Below are positions 35,451-43,757 of a stretch of 64,000 nt of DNA, piece after piece. The DNA lies in NCBI RefSeq assembly GCF_023169885.1, contig NZ_AP025516.1, positions 2,638,501 through 2,702,500 of the forward strand, written 5' to 3'. Position 1 is the first letter of the stretch. Every line of letters begins with the position of its first letter. The stretch is from Desulfofustis limnaeus. Lineage in GTDB: Bacteria > Desulfobacterota > Desulfobulbia > Desulfobulbales > Desulfocapsaceae. The translations under genes and the position numbers were made by a program. The notes under the pieces are model-generated. The model worked only from the letters and a program-made list of their open reading frames with translations, had not been told where the DNA came from and did not search any database.

Positions 35451-36916
35451 ACATCTGTTTCAGCCGTTGCCGCACCTTCTTCCTGGTCCCTCTTGTCGCT
35501 TTCTTCTCTTTGGTACAGGCCGCCCACAGCCAAGAACCCAAAGCGATCGGCTGGTCACTGGCGGAGGCAGTGGAAACGGCTTTGCTCAGTAACCTCGGGC
35601 TGCAATTGAAACGACATGAGGTGCAGCAGGCCGAAGGTACTGCCCAGGCTGCGCAAGGGAGCTTTTCTCCGCTGCTCTCGGCAGAGGTTGGCGCCACCGG
35701 CCTCCAGAGAACACCGGCGAGCGTGGCTGAAGCCGAAACCGAACAGACCACCGTCTGGCAGGCTGGAATCAGCAAACGGTTCACCCCCGGAACCGAGATT
35801 GATCTGAGCTTGTCCAACAACACCTTTGACTCCGACACCGACCTGTTGTTGTTCGACCCGGTGTATCGCAGTGGCTGGACCCTCGGCATCACCCAGCCCT
35901 TGTTGAGAGGACGGGGCGAAGACGCACAAACCGCCGATCTGGAGGCCGCCCGCAGGGCGCTGGAGGCGCAGACCTTTCTCGTAGACGACGAGGCTGCCGC
36001 ACTGGCCGCTCAGGTGAAAAACGCCTATTGGGAACTGGTATTTGCCCATCGGAACCTGGAAGTATTGCAGCTATCCCTGGTTTTGGCCCAACGATTGAAG
36101 GAGGAGACGGCGGCCCGGATCGAAACCGGCTCGCTGGCCACCATCGACATCTTTCAGCCCGAATCGGAAGTGGCGGTACGCGAGCAGGAGTTAATCTCCG
36201 GTCAGCAGCTGATCGGCTCAGCCGAAGATCGCCTGAAACTGCTGACCAACACCAGCGACTGGCAGACCCCTCTGCAACCGACGGAATATCCGGACGTCAG
36301 GCCGGTCAGGCCCGACTTGGCGACGGTCATGGAGAAGGCATTGGCTAATCGTCCCGACTTGAAGGCGGCTGCCTTGCAGATTCAGGCGGCGGCATGGCGG
36401 CTCAAGCGAGCGGAAAACGAGCGGTTGCCAGCCCTTGACCTGTATGGCCTTGCCGGCCTCGGAGGGACTGCTGACAGCTTTGGCCGGGCCGTGGACAACA
36501 CCTGGGGCGATACTGACCACCAGTGGCAGATCGGCCTGCGTTTCTCGCATCCCCTGGATTCCTCGCTGGCCGATGGTAATTATCGTCAGGCAGCGGCCGT
36601 CCATGCCCGCAGCCGGACCAGCCTGGAAATGATGAAGCAGGAAGTACGCCGCCTGGCCCGCTCCACCGTTCGTGACATTGAACTGGCCCTCAAGACCATC
36701 GAGGCAGCAAAAAAAACAACGCTTGCCCGGCAGAAGAGCCTGGATGCCGAACAGGCCAAGTTCGAAGCCGGCCGCTCCACCACCCTCGATGTTCTGATCG
36801 CACAGCAGCACTATTCCCAGGCGCTCACGGCGGAACATCGAGCCCATGTGTCTTACGCGCAGATACTTGCCGATCTTGACCGGTTGCAGGGAATCATCTC
36901 CCTTCCGAAAAGATAG
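35447..36916 (+). CDS. TolC-family outer-membrane efflux protein
   Basis: A 489-residue protein with a signal peptide (residues 1 to about 24, AAHSQ) and two OEP repeats of the TolC fold: SLAEAVETALLSNLGLQLKR with KNAYWELVFAHRNLEVLQ in the first, and VMEKALANRPDLKAAALQIQAA with RSTVRDIELALKTIEAAKKT in the second. Such trimeric channels connect the RND-MFP pump to the outside. The ATG overlaps the RND stop as ATGA, confirming one operon. AAGGAG precedes it. Confidence 0.93.
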   Translation: MNICFSRCRTFFLVPLVAFFSLVQAAHSQEPKAIGWSLAEAVETALLSNLGLQLKRHEVQQAEGTAQAAQGSFSPLLSAEVGATGLQRTPASVAEAETEQTTVWQAGISKRFTPGTEIDLSLSNNTFDSDTDLLLFDPVYRSGWTLGITQPLLRGRGEDAQTADLEAARRALEAQTFLVDDEAAALAAQVKNAYWELVFAHRNLEVLQLSLVLAQRLKEETAARIETGSLATIDIFQPESEVAVREQELISGQQLIGSAEDRLKLLTNTSDWQTPLQPTEYPDVRPVRPDLATVMEKALANRPDLKAAALQIQAAAWRLKRAENERLPALDLYGLAGLGGTADSFGRAVDNTWGDTDHQWQIGLRFSHPLDSSLADGNYRQAAAVHARSRTSLEMMKQEVRRLARSTVRDIELALKTIEAAKKTTLARQKSLDAEQAKFEAGRSTTLDVLIAQQHYSQALTAEHRAHVSYAQILADLDRLQGIISLPKR

Positions 36917-37065
36917 CCGCACGGGTGGTTGATGGAGGCAAACCAATTTCCCCCGGCAGAGACTGCGGCGGGAACCTTGTTCTTTGTCCTGAAATCAGCT
37001 ACAGTTGTCGGACTTTTTTCGCAATCCGTTGGCCCCCAGACGAGGAAACCAAAACGCCGGTACCG

Positions 37066-38958
37066 ATGAGCACACCAGAATCGCGCTTCGCCACGTTGTC
37101 CGAGGCCCTGCCGGACGTCCTCCCGTCTGCTGCGGCTGCCTCTTTCGTTCAGCGAGCCGGTGAGGGTTTGTTCTCATGGTCAGAGCTGCTCGCACTTCTC
37201 GAAGACGATCGTCCCGTCGCCAACTCGCTGATCCGCTTCGCCGCCGTCACCAGTACCGCAACAGAACCGGTCCCGGAGACGCTGTCTCAAACCCTGCTCG
37301 CTCTCGGGCTCAAGAGCACGCTGGCCCTGGCTGCCGCTTTTTCGATCCAGGCTGCCAACGGCTCCGGACCATGCCACCAGTTTGCTTACCAGAGATTCTG
37401 GGACGTCTCGCTGGCCCGCGGCTTCGCTGCCCGGACCCTGGGACGGCTCTGTTCTCACGCCGACCCCGATGAATTCTTTGTCTACGGGCTGCTGTTACGT
37501 GTCGGTCAAATCAGTCTGGCCGCCGAACATCCTCAGACCTATGCGGGCATGGTTGCCGAGACGGATGACCCGTTGCTCTTGCTGAGCCAGGAACAGGCCC
37601 AATTCCGCACCACTCATCTCCGTGCAGGACTGAAGTTGATCAACGGTTGGCCCCTGCCTCGCGGTGTTGCCACCACCCTACAGGTCCTTCTGGCGGATAG
37701 TCACGCTCCGTCGCCGGACTCATCCACCACCAGAGACCTCGAACTTCTCCGGCACGCCGAGGGGGCAGCCCAGGTTCTCCTGGCCGACCAGCCACTCGAC
37801 ACGCTGGCCGCCTGTTTGTCACCTCTGATGAACCTTGGTTTGCGTCCCAGCGACTGCCTCCTGCTCGCCACCGAAATGCGAAACCACTGGAAGGCGTGGT
37901 GTCGACAAACGACCTCGGTCAACGCCTTCGCCCCGTGCACGGCCCCAGAAGTTGCTCCTCACGAGAAAAGCCAGGGCAGACGTCATCCGGCAGCCGACGA
38001 CGATCCGTTGACCATCCTGATCATCGACGACGACCCGATGACCGTGCTGAGTCTCAGCCACCTGCTGCACACCCCGACCAAGGTGGTCATCAATGCCGCC
38101 GATGGCAGTCAGGGACTGGCCTTGGCGGAACGTCACCAACCGCAGATCGTCATTACCGATTGGCGGATGCCCGGCCTCAACGGCATCGAATTATGCCGAC
38201 TGCTGCGCAGCGATGAGCGTACCCGGCACACCTATATCATCATGCTCACCGGATGCGAATCGGACGACGAACTGCTCCAGGCATTTGCTGCCTGGGCCGA
38301 CGACTACATCGTCAAACCGTTCAAGCCGAAGGTGCTCGAGGCCAGAATCCGCAGTGGTGAACGGCTGGTCCGTTCGCACCGAACGATCATCCGGGACCGG
38401 GAGATCATCCACCATTATGCCGAACAACTGGCTCAGGCTAACCGCACCTTGCAAGAACTGGCCCTGACCGATGTGTTGACCGGTCTGCCTAATCGCCGCA
38501 ACGCGTTGGAAAGGCTCAAAGAAGTAACGGCCGAAGCACGCCGGCACCAGGGCCCGCTGTGCTGCATCATGATTGACATCGACCACTTCAAAAAGGTCAA
38601 CGACGACTGGGGACACGACGTGGGCGACCGGGTATTGCGGGAACTGGCTGAGGTCTTCATCTCATCGGCCCGAAGATATGACATGGTAAGTCGTATCGGT
38701 GGCGAAGAGTTTCTCGTCATCTGCCCGCACAGCACGGTGGTCGAAACGCAACATCTGGCCGAACGATTGCGTCAAGCGGTCGCCGATTACCCCATCGTTC
38801 ACGACCGTCAAGCCATCGGGGTTACCATCAGCTGCGGTGTCGCCGCCTGGCGGCAAAACATGCACGATTTCGAAGAAATGACCAAGACCGCCGACCGAGC
38901 CCTCTATCGGGCCAAACAGCGAGGACGGAATTGTGTGGTGGTCGAGGAGGGCCGCTGA
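37066..38958 (+). CDS. HDOD - response receiver - diguanylate cyclase protein
   Basis: The 630-residue protein joins three modules. Residues about 20-250 resemble an HDOD domain, the catalytically inactive HD-like signalling domain. Residues about 312-435 are a complete receiver: ILIIDDDPMTVLSL acidic pocket, phospho-acceptor Asp in VITDWRMPGLNGIEL, and VKPFKP lysine. Residues about 465-625 are a GGDEF cyclase with LTDVLTGLPNRR, RIGGEEFLVI (active GGEEF) and an RRYD product-inhibition site five residues before it. It would make cyclic di-GMP when phosphorylated. ATG 37066 is the only one near the module start; its ribosome site is weak. It converges on a hybrid kinase with a 12-base gap, its plausible partner. 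Confidence 0.85.
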   Translation: MSTPESRFATLSEALPDVLPSAAAASFVQRAGEGLFSWSELLALLEDDRPVANSLIRFAAVTSTATEPVPETLSQTLLALGLKSTLALAAAFSIQAANGSGPCHQFAYQRFWDVSLARGFAARTLGRLCSHADPDEFFVYGLLLRVGQISLAAEHPQTYAGMVAETDDPLLLLSQEQAQFRTTHLRAGLKLINGWPLPRGVATTLQVLLADSHAPSPDSSTTRDLELLRHAEGAAQVLLADQPLDTLAACLSPLMNLGLRPSDCLLLATEMRNHWKAWCRQTTSVNAFAPCTAPEVAPHEKSQGRRHPAADDDPLTILIIDDDPMTVLSLSHLLHTPTKVVINAADGSQGLALAERHQPQIVITDWRMPGLNGIELCRLLRSDERTRHTYIIMLTGCESDDELLQAFAAWADDYIVKPFKPKVLEARIRSGERLVRSHRTIIRDREIIHHYAEQLAQANRTLQELALTDVLTGLPNRRNALERLKEVTAEARRHQGPLCCIMIDIDHFKKVNDDWGHDVGDRVLRELAEVFISSARRYDMVSRIGGEEFLVICPHSTVVETQHLAERLRQAVADYPIVHDRQAIGVTISCGVAAWRQNMHDFEEMTKTADRALYRAKQRGRNCVVVEEGR

Positions 38959-38970
38959 CCGGCTCCCTGC

Positions 38971-41745
38971 TCAGTTCAGCTGGTTGCTGTTACCGTTGGC
39001 TTCTGCGGTCTCTCTGGCCAGAAGCTCGGTGAGACGGGCCACTTCCACCGTCAAACGAGAAAAGATTTCCGCACAATCACTCATTTCTCCGCTCTTGCCA
39101 CGCATTTCCAGAAGCAGCGCCTCCCGGTGGGCTCGTGCTGCACAGAAATGATTGAGGGCCCCCTTCAGTGCATGGGCGGCATCATCGAGCTGTTGTGGGT
39201 CTTCGGCCATGATCGCCTGTTCCACCCGAGCCAGGAGCAGACCGTGACGTTCCAGAAAGAGCTTGATCAAGCCCCTCAACAAGGCGGGGTCTCCTCCGGC
39301 AAGATGGAGCGCCTCGGGGCGGCTCCACAACAGGCCAATTTCCCCGTCGTCCATCTCGTGTTGTGATTTTTCCCCTAGTTGCTCCGCCGTCACGTTGTTG
39401 CCGGCGAACCAGGGTCGCAGACGCTCTGCCAGCATCTCCGGATTGATCGGTTTGGAGATGAAATCGTCCATTCCCGATTGGAGACAGCGCATCCTGGTGC
39501 TTTTCAGCGCATTGGCGGTCATGGCGATAATGACCGTCGGCTCCCGCCCGTCGGTCAGTTCTCGGCTGCGTATCCGTTCAGTGGCCTCGTAACCGCTCAT
39601 CTCCGGCATCTGGATATCCATCAGGATGATCTGATAACGATGAGCAGCGGCTCGTTCTATGGCTTCACGTCCGTTTGCGGCGCTATGGACGACCAGGCCA
39701 AATCGCTCGAGGATCGCACACACCACCATGCGGTTGATCGGCTCATCGTCAACCAGCAAAATGGTCCCGCCCGGCAGCACCGGTCTTGCACCGGCGACCG
39801 ACTCGGCAACGCCAAGATGCTGCTCTGCCGCCCCGTTCAGGGCCTCGACCAACTGGGCCCGGAGGATCGGTTGATACACAATAGCCGCGACTCCGTCCGG
39901 AAACCTGGTGGAAAAGGATGCGGTACGTCGGCACAAGAGGATGAGCCGCGGCCCGGCCTTTTCCTCCGATATGCCACGGTGTTCGAGAAACCGATGAGGG
40001 TGTGACTCATCGTAAAAAGCCTCATCAAGAATGATGGTGTCATAGCTTCGCCCGTGCTGTGCCGCCTCCCTCAGTTGCTCCAGGGCCTCCGAGTGGTCAC
40101 GGCAGCAGACGACACGGGCCCCAGCCTCGAGCAGATACGACTCGAGGATGACTCGGGCAGTCTGGTTGCCGATCACCAACAGAATCAGTTCATCCTGTAT
40201 CGTATTGACCAACCGGGTGGCAGGCTGGCCGTCACTGGTGGTGAACGGCATGGTGAACCAGAATTCAGTTCCTTCGCCGAGTCGGGAATAGGCGCCAATA
40301 TCACCACCCTGCAACTCGACGAGTTGTTTGCAGACGCTCAGGCCAAGACCGGTACCACCATAGTGCCGGGTAATCGAACCATCGGCCTGGGTGAATTTCT
40401 CAAAGAGCCGCGGCAAGTGCTTTTCCGGAATACCGATACCGCTATCTTTGACGACAAACCTGAGCAATAGTTTCTGCTCAGAGACCTCGATGCATTCGAC
40501 ACGCAGAACGATCTGACCGGCTTTGGTGAACTTCACCGCGTTGCTGAGCAGGTTGGTCAAGATCTGACGCAGCCGGGTGGGATCGCCCTGGATCTTGCCG
40601 CCGAGGTCGGGGGGAACCTGGCATAACAGGTCGATATTACGAAGATTCACGGCGTCCACATAGAGCAACGCCACTTCCTCAACCAACTGACCGACATCGA
40701 ACGGGATCGACTCGAATTCGATCATGCCGGCATCGATTTTCGAGAAGTCGAGGATGTCATTGATAATATGCAGCAACGAGTCGGCCGAACGGGCGGCCGT
40801 TGCCAACAAGCGACGGTGTTCCTCACTCAAGGGAGCATCCTTGAGCAGAGACAGGACGCCGATCACCCCGTTCATCAGGGTGCGAATTTCATGGCTCATG
40901 TTGGCCAGAAACTCCGTTTTCGCCTGAGATGCAGCCAAAGCTTCGTCCCGGCGACGACGCAGTTCCTCGGTACGCTCCTCCACGAGCAGTTCCAAGTTGT
41001 GACGATGTTGGTGGAGTTCGCGATCCCGAACCTGGATGGCGTCAAGCATGGAGTTGAAATGATCGATCAAGCCGCCGATTTCATCCCGCCCCCCCTGCTC
41101 CACTCGAATCGAGTAATCGCCAAGTTCGGTGATGCGCCGGGCGGTTGCAGCCAGTCGGTCGACGGGCTCAGAGATGGCGCGCTGCAATCGCCGGGCAGCC
41201 AGGTGGTTGACGACCACGAAGAGGCCCATGCCAAACAGCATGGCCACCGCCGCCAACACCATCTGCTTTTCCAGGCGCGGCAGCCTCGATACCAGGACAA
41301 CCCTGCCGAGGTTCTTTTCACCCTGCCGGATGATCTGGGAGAGGAGCAGGTGGAAGGAGTTGTTGGCCAGAAACAATCGTGCATCAACTTCCTGCGCTGC
41401 TACCTGCCACAAAGCATGTTCATCGTCATCACCCCGTTGGTATGCAGCGACGACCCTGGCCTGCGCATCGTACAACGCCGCCAGTTCGATATCCTCGTCC
41501 ACTTCCAACGCCGTGACCAATTTTTGCGCCGTTTCCGGTGCCGCTCTTCCGTCTTCCGGCAAACCAGTTTGAGAAATGGCTGCCGCCAGAAACAGCAGGT
41601 GATCGGCCATGGTCTCACGGAGTTGACGCACGTGTACCACCAGCGCCAGACTGAACAATAACAGCAGAGCGATCCCGGTGGTCGCCAGGCTGAGCAGGGT
41701 CATCTTCCGCTGGATTGACAGTCTGCTGAAAAGGTTCGCTTTCAC
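38971..41745 (-). CDS. BarA-like hybrid sensor histidine kinase with receiver and Hpt domains (GTG start)
   Basis: About 924 residues. A membrane helix (residues about 14-38) and a second at about 165-185 flank a periplasmic sensor of some 125 residues; then HAMP (AISEPVDRLAATARRI, DEIGGLIDHFNSML), HisKA with FLANMSHEIRTLMNG, HATPase_c with NLLSNAVKFT, DSGIGIP and GGTGLGLS, a degenerate receiver (IILDEAFYDE but YQPI instead of a KP lysine motif), a true receiver (ILLVDDEPINR, ILMDIQMPEMSG, SKPI) and a C-terminal Hpt with AHALKGALNHF. This is the BarA/ArcB phosphorelay layout. The GTG at 41743-41745 is my choice because the N-terminal helix starts right after it; the open frame reaches 41961. 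Ligand unknown. Confidence 0.85.
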   Translation of the reverse strand: MKANLFSRLSIQRKMTLLSLATTGIALLLLFSLALVVHVRQLRETMADHLLFLAAAISQTGLPEDGRAAPETAQKLVTALEVDEDIELAALYDAQARVVAAYQRGDDDEHALWQVAAQEVDARLFLANNSFHLLLSQIIRQGEKNLGRVVLVSRLPRLEKQMVLAAVAMLFGMGLFVVVNHLAARRLQRAISEPVDRLAATARRITELGDYSIRVEQGGRDEIGGLIDHFNSMLDAIQVRDRELHQHRHNLELLVEERTEELRRRRDEALAASQAKTEFLANMSHEIRTLMNGVIGVLSLLKDAPLSEEHRRLLATAARSADSLLHIINDILDFSKIDAGMIEFESIPFDVGQLVEEVALLYVDAVNLRNIDLLCQVPPDLGGKIQGDPTRLRQILTNLLSNAVKFTKAGQIVLRVECIEVSEQKLLLRFVVKDSGIGIPEKHLPRLFEKFTQADGSITRHYGGTGLGLSVCKQLVELQGGDIGAYSRLGEGTEFWFTMPFTTSDGQPATRLVNTIQDELILLVIGNQTARVILESYLLEAGARVVCCRDHSEALEQLREAAQHGRSYDTIILDEAFYDESHPHRFLEHRGISEEKAGPRLILLCRRTASFSTRFPDGVAAIVYQPILRAQLVEALNGAAEQHLGVAESVAGARPVLPGGTILLVDDEPINRMVVCAILERFGLVVHSAANGREAIERAAAHRYQIILMDIQMPEMSGYEATERIRSRELTDGREPTVIIAMTANALKSTRMRCLQSGMDDFISKPINPEMLAERLRPWFAGNNVTAEQLGEKSQHEMDDGEIGLLWSRPEALHLAGGDPALLRGLIKLFLERHGLLLARVEQAIMAEDPQQLDDAAHALKGALNHFCAARAHREALLLEMRGKSGEMSDCAEIFSRLTVEVARLTELLARETAEANGNSNQLN

Positions 41746-41948
41746 AGGAAAACCAGGTGTTAATAACCACAACCGAGAGGTTCGGCTCAGCCAGCGGCGG
41801 CAGGGGAACGACCGGTGGACAGCAGCGCCATGCTGATATATCGTAGCGTCAGATACCCACCGTGTCTCCACCTCGGCGATCGAGTAGTGGGTCCCCCCCA
41901 GTCCGATCGCCGCTTTGCTTGTCGAAAGAACGGGGAACCGCTCAATAC

Positions 41949-42905
41949 ATGCCACCACCAACCCTCATCCGCAGCCGCCGCCTTTTCGGTACCGGCACGT
42001 TGCACCAACGGGTGCAGCAGGCGGTAACCATGCTCGGCCACTGCGGACTCTGTCCGCGACGGTGCCGGGTCAATCGCCTCATCAACCAAACCGGTTTCTG
42101 CGCGACTGGCCGCTTTGCCAGAATAGCCAGTTACGGACCACATTTCGGCGAAGAGCAACCGCTAGTCGGCAGGCACGGCTCGGGAACCATCTTCATCGCC
42201 TCCTGCAACCTCCGCTGCTGTTTCTGCCAGAACTACGAAATCAGCCACACCCCCAACTCCTATCCGGAAGTCGACGCCGCAGGACTGGCCGCATTCATGA
42301 TCGATCTGCAGAACCAGGGATGCCACAATATCAACCTGGTCACTCCGAGCCATGTGCTCCCCCAGATTATCGAAGCGCTGCCGATCGCACTGCAGGAGGG
42401 TCTGCGGGTGCCGCTCGTCTATAACTGCAGCGGCTACGAGTCGCCCGAGGCATTGGCTCTGCTTGACGGCATTGTCGATATCTATCTGGTAGATTTCAAG
42501 TTCTGGGACGCCGGCCGAGCCACGACCTACCTGAACGCTCCTGACTACCCGGAGGTTGCCCGACAGGCATTGACCATCATGCATCACCAGGTGGGCGATC
42601 TGATGATTGATAACACTGGACTTGCCGTAAGCGGCTTACTGGTCCGTCATCTGCTCATGCCGGACAGTCTCGAGGAGACGGCGGCGATCGTGAAATTCAT
42701 TGCCGACCGGATCTCTCCAGCCACCTACTGCACGATCATGGATCAGTACCGTCCCTGCGGACAAGCTGCCTCATACCCCGAGTTGCGGCAACCGATCACC
42801 GCCGAGCAGTACCAGCAAGCCCTGGAACTCGCCGCAGCGGCAGGATTGTCCAGAATTGACCGGCGCGATCTCGGCATGCTGTTGCGCCGTCTCGGCATCA
42901 TCTGA
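41949..42905 (+). CDS. PflX-like radical SAM protein (COG1313 type)
   Basis: The 318-residue enzyme has the radical-SAM cluster SCNLRCCFCQNYEIS with Cys86, Cys90 and Cys93 spaced CX3CX2C, like pyruvate formate-lyase activases, and an N-terminal cysteine group HCGLCPRRCRVNR...GFC that may bind a second cluster. Later motifs are GCHNINLVTPSHVLPQI, VPLVYNCSGYE and IDIYLVDFKFWD (as VDIYLVDFKFWD). Members of this PflX-type family are glycyl-radical activase relatives without proven substrates. ATG 41949 gives a standard length; an earlier start at 41862 lacks support. It is divergent from the hybrid kinase and ends seven bases before the convergent acyltransferase. Confidence 0.85.
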   Translation: MPPPTLIRSRRLFGTGTLHQRVQQAVTMLGHCGLCPRRCRVNRLINQTGFCATGRFARIASYGPHFGEEQPLVGRHGSGTIFIASCNLRCCFCQNYEISHTPNSYPEVDAAGLAAFMIDLQNQGCHNINLVTPSHVLPQIIEALPIALQEGLRVPLVYNCSGYESPEALALLDGIVDIYLVDFKFWDAGRATTYLNAPDYPEVARQALTIMHHQVGDLMIDNTGLAVSGLLVRHLLMPDSLEETAAIVKFIADRISPATYCTIMDQYRPCGQAASYPELRQPITAEQYQQALELAAAAGLSRIDRRDLGMLLRRLGII

Positions 42906-42911
42906 GTCTTC

Positions 42912-43700
42912 TCAGCGACGATCCTGTTCTTGCCAGCGGTGCAGGTGCTGCTGGATAAAATCGATGACCGTCTCATGTTCGTCGTTCCCCTTCCCCGTTA
43001 CCGCCACCGGCTCGCCGAACGCGAACCGCACCCGCCGCTGGGGTCTGATCTTTCCGAAATCCTTCAACCATCTACCGTTGCCCCAGGCATCGGTACACAA
43101 GGCGACGGGGATAATCGGCACTCCGGTTTTCTTGGCGAGCTTGACGCCGATGGTGCTGAACTGTTCCGGATGAAAGGCGGTCCTCGTGGTCTGAGGGAAG
43201 ATGATGATGGAGCACCCTTCCCGCAGACGTGTTCCTCCCTCCTCAAGCACCAGTTTCAAATCCTGCCGGGGGTTGGTCCTGGTAACCGCAATCGGCCGGC
43301 ACGACCTCATAACGTGCTTGAAAACCGGCACGTCCAGCAGACTCTGCTTGATCACATAGGTCACCGAACCGTAGGGCAGCAGCAACGACGGCAACACTAC
43401 CGTCTCCATGACACTGAGATGATTCCCGATGAAGACCACCGGCCAGGACGAAGCGGCCACATTTTGCAAGCCGGTCACCTCCATCCTGATGCCGCCGCGC
43501 TCCAGCCGCCTCAGGACCTCCAGGCTGCTCGCGCCCCAGGCCTCTTGATCGTAGGCGCGACGTTTGGCCAGATGAGCGGCCCGATAGACAATGTCCAAAA
43601 AGCCGGCATAAAACCAGAGGGAAGGAAACAGACGAGAGAGCAGTGCCGGCTGTACCGGCGGGGTGAGGTAGGTAGCGTTATCGGGCGAGATGGAATCCAT
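42912..43700 (-). CDS. PlsC-like lysophospholipid acyltransferase with variant motifs
   Basis: The 262-residue protein fits the PlsC/LPLAT fold, with a hydrophobic N-terminal region (LFPSLWFYAGFLDIVY) for membrane association. Motif I is GNHLSVMET, HX4E instead of the common HX4D. Motif II is around CRPIAVTRTN. Motif III is FPQTTRT in place of FPEGTRS, and motif IV is VPIIPVALC. The glutamate of FPEG is thus Gln. Such enzymes transfer acyl groups to lysophosphatidic acid or related lipids; given the changed motifs the acceptor may differ. Start is ATG 43700 with a poor ribosome site. It precedes no gene on its strand; a 57-base gap leads to the DamX-like gene upstream. Confidence 0.8.
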   Translation of the reverse strand: MDSISPDNATYLTPPVQPALLSRLFPSLWFYAGFLDIVYRAAHLAKRRAYDQEAWGASSLEVLRRLERGGIRMEVTGLQNVAASSWPVVFIGNHLSVMETVVLPSLLLPYGSVTYVIKQSLLDVPVFKHVMRSCRPIAVTRTNPRQDLKLVLEEGGTRLREGCSIIIFPQTTRTAFHPEQFSTIGVKLAKKTGVPIIPVALCTDAWGNGRWLKDFGKIRPQRRVRFAFGEPVAVTGKGNDEHETVIDFIQQHLHRWQEQDRR

Positions 43701-43757
43701 TCTTTTTGCCTTTCACACGTTGAGCCGCACAGCGTAACCGAGCGAACACCTGAGTCC

